The notes below the pieces were generated by a model, which saw nothing but the letters and a program-made list of their open reading frames with translations, searched no databases and was not told where the DNA came from. A stretch of DNA of 6,678 nucleotides, taken from the NCBI GenBank assembly GCA_937907205.1, contig CALESE010000129.1:1-6678 (forward strand). The letters run 5' to 3'. The position numbers were made by a program, and so were the translations under genes. Positions 1 to 6,559 of the stretch are shown here, piece after piece. This stretch comes from an uncultured Romboutsia sp. (GTDB lineage: Bacteria > Bacillota > Clostridia > Peptostreptococcales > Peptostreptococcaceae). Position 1 is the first letter of the stretch; each line of letters begins with the position of its first letter.

Positions 1-262
1 TGAGTATTAAACAATCAGGATCAAACTTTAAAGGTCTATGTCCTTTTCATGGTGAAAAAACACCATCATTTTATATAAGTACGTCAAAGCAAATGTATAA
101 ATGTTTTGGATGTGGAGAAGGCGGAGACGTAATAAAATTTGTAATGAGTATGGAAAACTTAGAATTTATGGATGCATTAAAATTGTTAGCAAAGCAATGT
201 GGTGTAGAAGTAAATACTAATATGGATGAAGCAACAAAGTTAAAAATGGAAAAAGTTAATAA

Positions 263-290
263 ATTCCAAGATATAATTATTTAAGAAATA
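263..290 (+). other. Junction of the dnaG deletion/frameshift
   Basis: The upstream frame reads FQD-I-I-I-stop (codons from 264). The downstream frame is blocked by TAA at 260 and becomes recognisable DnaG at about 275-281 (NYLRNRGL). The two frames differ by a net loss of 3n+1 bases. The junction bases GATATAATTATTTAAG can be read as GATATAA (D-I-N...) joined to AATTATTTA (N-Y-L), sharing a few bases. That would fit deletion between short AT-rich direct repeats; the microhomology is an inference. No slippery heptamer is visible, which argues against programmed frameshifting. Confidence 0.75.
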
Positions 291-463
291 GAGGACTAGA
301 TGATAAAACAATAAAAAAATTTGGACTTGGATATTCATTAGCATCATGGAATTCTCTAAAAGATTACTTACTTTCTAAAGGTTATACAAATGAAGAACTT
401 TCAGAGTGTGGTCTTATAACATATAAAGAAGAAAATAAATCTTATGACAAGTTTAGAAATAGG

Positions 464-1669
464 GTGATGTTCCCTATATTTGACTATAGAGGTAATGTAA
501 TTGGTTTTGGTGGAAGGGTATTAGACGACTCAATGCCAAAATATCTAAATTCTCCAGATACTTTAATATTTAATAAAAGATTTAATCTATATGGTTTAAA
601 TTTTGCAAGAAAAGAAATAACTGATAGAACTATAATTTTAGTTGAAGGTTATATGGATTTAATATCATTATATCAATATGGAATAAAAAATGTAGTAGCA
701 ACATTAGGTACGGCCTTAACAGATCAACAAGGTATGTTAATAAAAAGATATGCAGACACGGCTATTATATCATACGATTCAGATGATGCTGGTATTAAAG
801 CAACATTAAGGGCTATAGATATACTTACAAAATTAGATGTTAATGTTAAAGTATTAAGTCTTAAAGAATGTAAGGACCCGGATGAATTTATAAGAAAGTA
901 TGGTTTTGAAGAATTTAAAAAAGCAATGAGTTCTTCTATAAACCAAGTAAAATTTAAAATAGATAATTTAAAAGATAGATTTAATATTGAAAAAGATGAA
1001 GATAGAGTTAAGTTTGCAAAAGAAGCTTCTAATATAATTAAGAGTATAAAAAGTCCAGTTGAAATTGACTATTATACAAAATATTTAAGCAGTTTAATAG
1101 ATATAAGTACAGAATCTATTAAAAGAGAAGTATATGGCAAAAGTTATAATAAATACGAAAATAATAAGTTTAAGAAATATATAAATAAAGAAGAAAAAGT
1201 AATAGAAAAACCAAAAGTAATAGAACATGGTAAAAAGTATGTAGAAGAAAATTTAATAAAAATAATGCTAGAAGATGCTAGTTTAAGAAAAAATGCATTA
1301 TTAAAGCTTGATGAAGATGATTTTTTATCAAATGATAGTAAAGAAATTTTAAAATTTATGATTAAAAATCAAGAATTGGACAAAATAACTATTGACAAAA
1401 TAAAAAGTTTAAACATATCCGAAGAATATATTAAAGATTTAAATACTATATCTTTAGAAAATATAAACTTAAACAATTCAAAAAGTATAGATGAAATAAT
1501 AAAGAATATGAAGAAAAATAAAATTCATGAAAATATAAATAAACTATTAGAAGAACAAAAGACATTAGAAACTAATAAAACTAATAAGGACTTGAAAGAG
1601 GTAGATAGTAAGATTATGGAAATCGCTTTAAAAATAGTTGAACTAAGAAGAAATTTACAAAGATTGTAA
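464..1669 (+). CDS. Residual open frame: Toprim catalytic and helicase-binding half of DnaG
   Basis: This is the longest open part of the broken primase, 401 codons from a GTG. In an intact protein the GTG is simply the Val of FRNRVMFPIFD, and no ribosome binding site precedes it. No ATG, GTG or TTG occurs in this frame between the break and 464, so a separately translated protein would start here. It would lack the zinc domain and roughly 60 residues of the RNA-polymerase core that remain readable upstream in the same frame. The Toprim metal-binding residues are intact: Glu 61 in VEGYMD and Asp 105/107 in DSDDAG, fragment numbering. Residues from about 245 on form the C-terminal helical domain. 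I regard independent expression as unlikely and list it because the frame itself is long and intact. Confidence 0.3.
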   Translation: MMFPIFDYRGNVIGFGGRVLDDSMPKYLNSPDTLIFNKRFNLYGLNFARKEITDRTIILVEGYMDLISLYQYGIKNVVATLGTALTDQQGMLIKRYADTAIISYDSDDAGIKATLRAIDILTKLDVNVKVLSLKECKDPDEFIRKYGFEEFKKAMSSSINQVKFKIDNLKDRFNIEKDEDRVKFAKEASNIIKSIKSPVEIDYYTKYLSSLIDISTESIKREVYGKSYNKYENNKFKKYINKEEKVIEKPKVIEHGKKYVEENLIKIMLEDASLRKNALLKLDEDDFLSNDSKEILKFMIKNQELDKITIDKIKSLNISEEYIKDLNTISLENINLNNSKSIDEIIKNMKKNKIHENINKLLEEQKTLETNKTNKDLKEVDSKIMEIALKIVELRRNLQRL

Positions 1670-1685
1670 GAGAGGAGGTCTAAGT

Positions 1686-2849
1686 ATGGAAAATAAAAAT
1701 AGTAACAAAGATACAAAAAAAATAACGGCAAAAAGTTTAATTGAAAAAGGAAAAAAACAAGGATCTCTTACTCTTGGAGAGATAATGGAAGCTTTTTCAG
1801 AAGCAGATTTAGATAAAGATAAAGTAGAAAATTTATATGATACATTAGGAAATTTAGGAATAGAAGTTGTAGAATCTAAAAATGAAAAAGTAGATATTGC
1901 TTTTTCAGTAGATGATGAACTAGATATAGAAAACTTAGATGATAATGTGGTTGAAGAATTAGAAAAAGATGAAAATCAGATGGAATTAGAACCAATTGAC
2001 ATGTCTTTAGCAAAGGGAATTAGTATAGATGACCCTGTAAGAATGTACCTAAAAGAAATAGGAAAAATACCACTACTTAAGCCTCATGAAGAAGTAGAGT
2101 TAGCAAGGAGAATGCATGAAGGTGATGAAGTGGCTAAGCAAAGATTAGTAGAAGCCAATTTAAGACTTGTTGTAAGTATAGCTAAAAGGTATGTAGGTAG
2201 AGGAATGCTTTTCTTAGACTTAATACAAGAAGGTAACTTAGGTCTTATAAAAGCAGTTGAAAAATTCGATTATGTAAAAGGATTTAAATTCAGTACTTAT
2301 GCTACATGGTGGATAAGACAAGCTATAACTCGTGCAATAGCTGATCAAGCAAGAACAATAAGAATACCAGTTCATATGGTTGAAACAATAAATAAATTAA
2401 TAAGAGTATCAAGACAATTACTTCAAGAATTAGGTAGAGATCCAAAACCTGAAGAAATAGCAAAAGAAATGGAAATGACTGAAGAAAAAGTAAGAGAAAT
2501 AATGAAGATAGCTCAAGATCCAGTATCTCTTGAAACTCCAATTGGTGAAGAGGAAGATAGTCATTTAGGAGACTTTATACCAGATGACGATGCACCAGCA
2601 CCAGCAGAAGCTGCTGCATACTCATTACTTAAAGAGCAAATAGAAGAAGTATTAGGTTCATTAAACGAAAGAGAACAAAAAGTACTTAAATTAAGATTTG
2701 GTCTTGAAGATGGAAGAGCTAGAACTCTTGAAGAAGTAGGTAAAGAATTTGATGTAACAAGAGAAAGAATAAGACAGATAGAAGCAAAAGCATTAAGAAA
2801 ATTAAGACATCCAAGTAGATCTAAAAAGCTTAGAGATTACTTAGATTAA
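1686..2849 (+). CDS. rpoD: RNA polymerase primary sigma factor RpoD/SigA
   Basis: This 387-residue protein is the housekeeping sigma-70 factor that directs RNA polymerase to -10/-35 promoters. Visible parts in order: region 1.1 (about 11-75), a short acidic linker (76-104), region 1.2 (DPVRMYLKEIGKIPLL, 116-131), region 2 (150-226) with NLRLVVSIAKRY, LDLIQEGNLGL and the -10-melting segment FSTYATWWIRQAITRAIADQ (202-221), region 3 (about 230-300), and region 4 (313-380) with LKLRFGL and the -35-binding helix-turn-helix TLEEVGKEFDVTRERIRQIE (347-366). The length is normal for Firmicute SigA, and no key element is missing. The ATG is preceded by a strong AGGAGGT (1673-1679) six bases away. It lies 16 bases after dnaG, the classic dnaG-sigA arrangement, so the dnaG defect should not block its translation. 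It ends at a strong intrinsic terminator. Confidence 0.98.
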   Translation: MENKNSNKDTKKITAKSLIEKGKKQGSLTLGEIMEAFSEADLDKDKVENLYDTLGNLGIEVVESKNEKVDIAFSVDDELDIENLDDNVVEELEKDENQMELEPIDMSLAKGISIDDPVRMYLKEIGKIPLLKPHEEVELARRMHEGDEVAKQRLVEANLRLVVSIAKRYVGRGMLFLDLIQEGNLGLIKAVEKFDYVKGFKFSTYATWWIRQAITRAIADQARTIRIPVHMVETINKLIRVSRQLLQELGRDPKPEEIAKEMEMTEEKVREIMKIAQDPVSLETPIGEEEDSHLGDFIPDDDAPAPAEAAAYSLLKEQIEEVLGSLNEREQKVLKLRFGLEDGRARTLEEVGKEFDVTRERIRQIEAKALRKLRHPSRSKKLRDYLD

Positions 2850-2858
2850 TATACAACT

Positions 2859-2891
2859 AATTCGCCTTTTTATAAAAAGGCGAATTTTTTT
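2859..2891 (+). terminator. Intrinsic terminator after rpoD
   Basis: The arms are AATTCGCCTTTTT (2859-2871) and AAAAAGGCGAATT (2874-2886). They are perfectly complementary and meet over two bases, so the innermost pair opens to give a TATA loop. A run of seven T (2885-2891) follows. The hairpin starts ten bases after the rpoD stop. It should end most dnaG-rpoD transcripts before trmK. Confidence 0.9.
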
Positions 2892-2918
2892 AAGAAACGG
2901 AATAATCAGAACGAATGT
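2888..2918 (+). repeat. Direct repeat, copy 1 (31 bases, one mismatch to copy 2)
   Basis: The core CGGAATAATCAGAACGAATG (2898-2917) recurs exactly at 2955-2974. The repeat begins in the T-run of the rpoD terminator. The single difference is A2895 against C2952. Copy 1 also pairs with the segment following it: AACGAAT (2910-2916) is perfectly complementary to ATTCGTT (2926-2932). Confidence 0.9.
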
Positions 2919-2963
2919 GAAAATTATTCGTTGGCGCCATGGAATTTTAAGCAACGGAATAAT
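2896..2963 (+). promoter_or_regulatory. Possible alternative-hairpin leader upstream of trmK
   Basis: The segment ATTATTCGTTG (2923-2933) can pair with copy 1 of the direct repeat (AACGGAATAAT, 2896-2906; 10 bp, one bulged G). It can also pair with copy 2 (CAACGGAATAAT, 2952-2963; 11 bp, one bulged G). The two pairings exclude each other. This is visible by hand complementarity. That it works as an RNA switch or attenuator is speculation; no ligand-binding family is recognised and no second terminator follows. Confidence 0.35.
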
Positions 2964-2975
2964 CAGAACGAATGT
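2945..2975 (+). repeat. Direct repeat, copy 2 (31 bases, one mismatch to copy 1)
   Basis: This is the second copy of the 31-base unit, 57 bases downstream of copy 1 and ending 21 bases before the trmK start codon. The 26 bases between copies include a locally GC-rich stretch with overlapping palindromes (TGGCGCCA, CCATGG), unusual for this AT-rich window. The sequence after copy 2 leads straight into the trmK ribosome binding site, so the repeat is part of the trmK leader if transcription reads through from rpoD. Confidence 0.9.
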
Positions 2976-2996
2976 ATAAAAGAAAGGACAATATAT

Positions 2997-3683
2997 ATGA
3001 AATTAACAGATAGATTATTAGAAATAGCATCACGTGTAACTGAAGGAAAAAAAATAGCTGATATAGGAACAGATCATGGGTATATACCTGTATACTTATT
3101 AAACAAAGGTATTATAAACTTTGCAGTACTTGCAGATGTAAATAAAGGACCTCTTGAAAATGCAAGAAAAGAAGTTAGACATAATAATTTACTAGATAAA
3201 ACGGACTTAAGATTAGGTTCAGGTATAGAAGTCTTAGAAGTGAGAGAAGTTGATGAAATTATAATAGCAGGAATGGGTGGAATACTTATAAGTGAACTAT
3301 TAGAAGCTAAAAGTGAAGTAGCTAAAAATGCAGAAAAGTTAATACTTCAACCAATGCAAGCTCAAGATGAACTTAGAAAATACCTATTAAATAATGGATA
3401 TGAAATATTAAATGAAGTATTAGTAAAAGAAGATTTTAGAATTTATGAAATATTAGAAGTAAAATATACTGGAAAAAATACATTTATTGAAGATGAAATA
3501 TACTATGAGGTAGGAAAAAAACTTATAGAAAATAAAGATGCTTTACTTGGAGAATTTATAGATAAGAAAATTTATAAGTATAGCTCCATTCTTGAAAAAT
3601 TAGAAGGTAAAAGAGGAGAAAGTATAGATAAGAAAAAAGAAGAAAGTTTAGTTGCTATAAATAAGTTAGAAAAGTTAAAATAA
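2997..3683 (+). CDS. trmK: tRNA (adenine(22)-N1)-methyltransferase TrmK
   Basis: TrmK (YqfN family) is a cytoplasmic SAM-dependent enzyme that makes m1A at position 22 in the D-arm of tRNA. The 228-residue length fits the family. Residues 20-34 (IADIGTDHGYIPVYL) form the SAM-binding motif I of a Rossmann fold. Asp 48 in LADVNKGPL should contact the SAM ribose. IIIAGMGG (88-95) is the family signature at the active site, followed by LQPMQAQDELRKYL (117-130). The last 65 or so residues are a Lys/Glu-rich helical region, as in the Bacillus protein. I chose the ATG at 2997, with AAAGGA at 2983-2988 eight bases upstream. A TTG at 2931 would add 22 residues encoded by the repeat leader, lacks a ribosome binding site and is not expected in the family. 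The gene lies downstream of the rpoD terminator with no convincing promoter of its own and 26 bases before the nif3-like gene. Confidence 0.93.
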   Translation: MKLTDRLLEIASRVTEGKKIADIGTDHGYIPVYLLNKGIINFAVLADVNKGPLENARKEVRHNNLLDKTDLRLGSGIEVLEVREVDEIIIAGMGGILISELLEAKSEVAKNAEKLILQPMQAQDELRKYLLNNGYEILNEVLVKEDFRIYEILEVKYTGKNTFIEDEIYYEVGKKLIENKDALLGEFIDKKIYKYSSILEKLEGKRGESIDKKKEESLVAINKLEKLK

Positions 3684-3709
3684 TAAAAAGATTATAAGGA
3701 GATATTAAT

Positions 3710-4807
3710 ATGAAATTAAAAACTTTAGTTAAAAAAATTGAAAGTAAATATCCTCTTAATTTAGCTTATGATTGGGATAATGTAGGACTTTTAGTAGGGG
3801 ATTTTGATTCTGAAATTAATAAAGTAATGGTAAGTTTAGAAGCAAATGAAAATGTTATACAAGAGGCTATAAAAAATAATGTAGATTTAATAGTTACTCA
3901 TCATCCTTTTATATTTAAGAAACTTAATAAAATAAATACAGGAGATTTAAAAGGTAGATTAATTCATAGTCTTATAAAAAATAACATAGCTTTATATTCT
4001 ATGCATACAAATTTTGATATAGCTTTTGATGGGCTAAATGATTATTTTATGGAAGTTATGGGATTTGAAAAGGGTAAAATACTAGAAGTAACAAATAGTG
4101 AAGTATTATATAAATTAGCAGTATACGTTCCTGTTACTCATATAGATATAGTAAAAGATGCACTAGGAAAATCTGGAGCTGGTCATATAGGGAATTATAG
4201 CCATTGTAGTTTTAGTAGTGAAGGGAAAGGTAACTTTAGACCATTAGAAGGCAGTAATCCATTTATAGGTAGTAATGGAGAAATAGAAACTGTAGAAGAA
4301 ATAAAAATAGAGACTATAGTACCTCAAAAAATACTAGGTGGTGTTATAAGTAAAATGATAAGTGCACATCCGTATGAAGAAGTAGCTTATGATTTATACA
4401 AACTTGAAAATAAAGGTGATTCTGTAGGATTAGGTAGAGTTAGTAAACTATATAAAGAAACTAACTTAGAAGAATTATGTAATCTTATAAAAGATAAATT
4501 AAATATGAAACATATAAGGATTGTAGGTAATCTAGAGACTAAAATAAATAAAGTTGCCGTAGTAACAGGTTCTGGATCTGATATGGTAAAAAAAGCACAA
4601 AGAAGTGGAGCAGACGTTCTAATTAGTGGAGATGTTAAATATCATGAAGCACAAGATATACTTGATATGGGAATGTGTTTAATAGATTGTGGACATTTTG
4701 AAAGTGAAAATATATTTAAGGATGTTATGAAAAGATTTTTAGATACTATTGATAATATAGAAACAATAAAAAGCAATATAAACTTAAATCCATTTACTAT
4801 AATATAA
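3710..4807 (+). CDS. Nif3/YqfO-family dinuclear metal-binding protein with inserted CutA/PII-like domain
   Basis: This 365-residue protein belongs to the Nif3-like family, often named GTP cyclohydrolase 1 type 2 homolog; the true reaction is not settled. Metal-site residues lie in IVTHHPFIFK (His 64/65), MHTNFDIAFDGLN (Asp 103), and the C-terminal ISGDVKYHEA and DCGHFESE (His 329, Glu 331), so both halves of the split Nif3 domain are complete. Between them, about 132-235 (YKLAVYVPVTHIDIVKDAL to SAHPYEEVAYDLYKLEN) is the inserted CutA/PII-like domain typical of YqfO-type members. The length is close to Bacillus YqfO. The start has AAGGAG (3696-3701) eight bases upstream. It follows trmK by 26 bases and is surely co-transcribed with it. 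The trmK-yqfO pairing is widely conserved in Firmicutes and hints at a linked role, which is unproven. Confidence 0.93.
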   Translation: MKLKTLVKKIESKYPLNLAYDWDNVGLLVGDFDSEINKVMVSLEANENVIQEAIKNNVDLIVTHHPFIFKKLNKINTGDLKGRLIHSLIKNNIALYSMHTNFDIAFDGLNDYFMEVMGFEKGKILEVTNSEVLYKLAVYVPVTHIDIVKDALGKSGAGHIGNYSHCSFSSEGKGNFRPLEGSNPFIGSNGEIETVEEIKIETIVPQKILGGVISKMISAHPYEEVAYDLYKLENKGDSVGLGRVSKLYKETNLEELCNLIKDKLNMKHIRIVGNLETKINKVAVVTGSGSDMVKKAQRSGADVLISGDVKYHEAQDILDMGMCLIDCGHFESENIFKDVMKRFLDTIDNIETIKSNINLNPFTII

Positions 4808-5022
4808 AAGATAAAGAAGTTTAATTTTTTACATAATAATTTTTTGATTAATCCTAAATTTAATTATATTATAATTAATAATAAAAAATTTAAAATAATT
4901 TATGTGGAAACATTAAAAATCCGTCCTATTAATTTAGGACGGATTTTTTATACAAAAAATTAAGGGATGTAGTGTAATATTGTTAACATTTGAAGTGAAA
5001 ATGTGAGATATAAAAATAATTA
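4808..5022. other. Convergent intergenic region
   Basis: Apart from the terminator this region is AT-rich sequence without a supported gene. It contains a 19-base AT-only palindrome, TTAATTATA T TATAATTAA (4860-4878). In this base composition it could easily be chance. No ribosome binding site with an open frame is present. Confidence 0.7.
4915..4948. terminator. Bidirectional intrinsic terminator between convergent operons
   Basis: A perfect 14-bp stem joins AAAAATCCGTCCTA (4915-4928) to TAGGACGGATTTTT (4935-4948), with the loop TTAATT. The + strand ends in six T (4944-4949). On the - strand the complementary arm ends in five T, followed by AATG. It lies about 107 bases after the nif3-like stop and 75 bases after the end of the - strand membrane-protein gene, so it can terminate both. 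Confidence 0.92.
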
Positions 5023-6135
5023 TTATGCAAAAAATGAAGATATAAGATCATATATCAATATTATAAATAAAATTATTAAGGTTACTATAAATATTTTTCC
5101 TAAAGGTGTTGCAATATTTATAGTCCATCCTATTCCAAATCTTTTTTCAACCATAAAAGAGGGATCATTTGGGTTATTATATAAACACCCAAGTATCCAA
5201 TAATTTTCATCATCATCAGGAGAAAACGAAGAAGAAGTCTTCATATTTGGAGAATTTATAAAAGTAAACATTAAGTATATAATTGATATAATCATTAAAA
5301 TAAAAGATAGTATAGCAATATATAAATTTAAGTTAGATTCATTTACATAAGATATAAATGAACTTACTAGTATTAAATTAGTTGATACCATTAAAACTAA
5401 AAATGCATATCCTATTTTATTTAAATAACTTATATTTTCATATCTACTTTTTTCTATATCTTTAGTATCAATTTTAACTCTCGATTTTATAGATGATAAT
5501 GATATAAATGCTATTAATATACTTAACATAAATTGTCCTAATATTATTAATATTACATTAGTATAGGACTTATCAATAAATCTATCAGCTATACCATATA
5601 AATTCCAATGTATAGGAATACTATTTGGAATGCTATTGTAATTAATAAATGTATATATAGAACTAATTAATACTAATAATAAAGGTATTAAATATATAAT
5701 CTTAAATTTTTTTATAATTTTATTTCTTTCACATATATACACACTATCTATTATAGTTTTTGAAGAAGGGAAAACATCTTCTGAATTTGAATTAATAAGC
5801 TCTAGCTTTATTATTTTAGCTTTATTATGAACATATATATATATCATAAAATTAAATAATATTATAGCCAAAATAGAATAAGTAGATGCAAATTCAGTTT
5901 TATCAAATACAAATGTGAATATAAAAGAAGAAATCAAAATAAATAAAAAGCTTAAATTTATAAATTTTTTATACTCTTTATAAAGATTTTTAAATGGTTG
6001 ATAATCTAAATATTTACTATTAATAGATACACCAAATACTTGTTTTTTACTTTTAAAAGACGGCATATTATAAAATACGATATATAAAATAATTAAATTC
6101 GTTAGAATAAATATTGTACTATACATTTTACTCAT
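5023..6135 (-). CDS. DUF1648/DUF5808 multi-pass membrane protein (SdpI-like)
   Basis: This 370-residue integral membrane protein has about eight hydrophobic helices, roughly at 4-23, 59-77, 86-103, 145-163, 192-213, 241-262, 270-292 and 346-367. After helix 4, SIPNSIPIHWNLYGIADRFI (168-187) is the DUF1648 signature (P-x-x-I-P-x-H-W-N-x-x-G-x-x-D), shared with SdpI, the Bacillus immunity and signalling protein for the SdpC toxin. Before the last helix, NYWILGCLYNNPNDPSFM (311-328) and KRFGIGWTINIATP (331-344) match the DUF5808 motif. The ATG has GAGGTG (6143-6148) seven bases upstream, lying inside the 3' end of the repressor gene. The two genes overlap by eight bases, implying translational coupling. 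No enzyme motif is visible. A role in sensing or resisting an envelope-active peptide is inferred from SdpI and from the YtrA-type regulator; the function is otherwise unknown. Confidence 0.88.
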   Translation of the reverse strand: MSKMYSTIFILTNLIILYIVFYNMPSFKSKKQVFGVSINSKYLDYQPFKNLYKEYKKFINLSFLFILISSFIFTFVFDKTEFASTYSILAIILFNFMIYIYVHNKAKIIKLELINSNSEDVFPSSKTIIDSVYICERNKIIKKFKIIYLIPLLLVLISSIYTFINYNSIPNSIPIHWNLYGIADRFIDKSYTNVILIILGQFMLSILIAFISLSSIKSRVKIDTKDIEKSRYENISYLNKIGYAFLVLMVSTNLILVSSFISYVNESNLNLYIAILSFILMIISIIYLMFTFINSPNMKTSSSFSPDDDENYWILGCLYNNPNDPSFMVEKRFGIGWTINIATPLGKIFIVTLIILFIILIYDLISSFFA

Positions 6136-6517
6136 CGTATTTCACCTCATAATTATCAAATAAATTTGAGCTTATACTTAAAAAATCCTCCTTAGTCATC
6201 CCTGATAAATAGCATTTTGCTACTAATAGTTCTAATTCATTTTTATTTTTATTAAGAGTTTTGTTATCTTTTTTTATAGGAAGGGTAGCAACTACAGCAC
6301 CTTTTCTTCTATCTATATTTAAGAAACCTTCATCTTTAAGGGAATTATATGCTTTGTTGACTGTATGTAGGTTTACTCCAATACTTTCAGCCATATTTCT
6401 AACAGAAGGAAGAGACTCATTAATTTTTAAATCTCCTCTTGCTATAGATTTAGTCAGCTCATCACATATTTGAGTATAAATAGATTTATCACTATTAAAA
6501 TCTAAATTTAAAATCAT
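6128..6517 (-). CDS. GntR-family transcriptional regulator, YtrA/YhcF type
   Basis: This 129-residue DNA-binding repressor has an N-terminal winged helix (about 10-77): IYTQICDELTKSIARGDLK, then LPSVRNMAESIGVNLHTVNK (36-55) as the helix-turn-helix, and YNSLKDEGFLNIDRRKGAVV as the third helix and wing. Only about 50 residues follow, a short helical tail that probably dimerises. There is no FadR, HutC or aminotransferase ligand domain. This is the layout of the YtrA/YhcF branch, whose members usually repress their own operon and sit before a membrane transporter or membrane protein. I chose the ATG at 6517 because GGTGGTG lies five bases upstream and the product begins ILNLDFNSDKSIYTQI as in the family. 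An upstream ATG at 6577 would put 20 non-homologous residues across the promoter. The stop overlaps the membrane-protein start by eight bases. No effector can be named. Confidence 0.92.
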   Translation of the reverse strand: MILNLDFNSDKSIYTQICDELTKSIARGDLKINESLPSVRNMAESIGVNLHTVNKAYNSLKDEGFLNIDRRKGAVVATLPIKKDNKTLNKNKNELELLVAKCYLSGMTKEDFLSISSNLFDNYEVKYDE

Positions 6518-6538
6518 TAAATCACCACCAATAATATA

Positions 6539-6559
6539 TGTTATATATATAGTATAACA
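6539..6559. promoter_or_regulatory. Candidate operator for the GntR-family regulator
   Basis: The site is a perfect inverted repeat, TGTTATA (6539-6545) and TATAACA (6553-6559), with a seven-base spacer. It is 22 bases upstream of the regulator start codon and overlaps the predicted -10 element. The position and GT...AC symmetry fit autorepression by a YtrA-type GntR protein. The AT-only arms weaken the statistical case. Confidence 0.5.

Larger units (their letters stand above)
1..1669 (+). pseudogene. dnaG: DNA primase DnaG, 5'-partial and disrupted by an internal frame-shifting deletion
   Basis: DnaG makes the RNA primers for replication and docks on the replicative helicase. The gene starts left of the window; about 20 N-terminal residues are probably missing. 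Reading from base 3, the CHC2 zinc domain is clear: CPFH (Cys codon 39, His 48) and KCFGCGEGGD (Cys codons 102 and 111). This frame ends at TAA 282-284 after KVNKFQD. The protein resumes in another frame as YLRNRGLDDKTIKKFGLGY (from about 278), then FRNRVMFPIFD, PKYLNSPDT, the Toprim motifs VEGYMD (catalytic Glu codon 644) and YDSDDAG (first Asp codon 776), and a Lys/Glu-rich helical C-terminus that normally binds helicase. In family members about 15-25 residues separate the two halves, so this is a deletion with frameshift, not a single-base slip. Since dnaG is essential, an assembly or sequencing error is a serious alternative. The family call is certain; whether the break is real is not. 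Confidence 0.85.

Noticed and set aside
273..284. Programmed ribosomal frameshift in dnaG
   Set aside because: No slippery heptamer or downstream stimulator is visible. A frame change alone would still leave about 15-25 conserved residues missing.
1525..2541. Open frames on the - strand at 1525-1731 and 2323-2541
   Set aside because: They are antisense to strongly conserved dnaG/rpoD coding sequence, lack ribosome binding sites and encode Leu/Phe-rich low-complexity peptides typical of complemented AT-rich genes.
2888..2975. Two 31-base repeats separated by 26 bases, resembling a minimal CRISPR array
   Set aside because: There are only two copies with a single intervening segment that is complementary to the repeats themselves. 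No cas gene is present and the location is between two housekeeping genes. It fits a structured duplication better.
2931..2996. TTG at 2931 as an upstream start of trmK
   Set aside because: It has no ribosome binding site, and the extra 22 residues come from the repeat. The ATG at 2997 has a well-spaced AAAGGA and matches the usual N-terminus (MKLTDRLLEIAS).
4860..4878. 19-base AT-only palindrome between the convergent genes
   Set aside because: It consists solely of A and T in a region of very high AT content. It has no T-run or gene start placing it in a function, and the adjacent 14-bp GC-containing hairpin explains termination.
4853..4938. CCTAAATT (4853-4860) could pair with AATTTAGG (4931-4938) and disrupt the terminator
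   Set aside because: It offers only eight AT-rich pairs over a long loop against a 14-bp local stem, and the position after the last gene gives no reason for regulated antitermination.
5003..6473. Open frames on the + strand at 5003-5203 and 6261-6473
   Set aside because: They lie antisense within the DUF1648 and GntR genes, whose reverse-strand frames carry recognisable family motifs. They are shadows.
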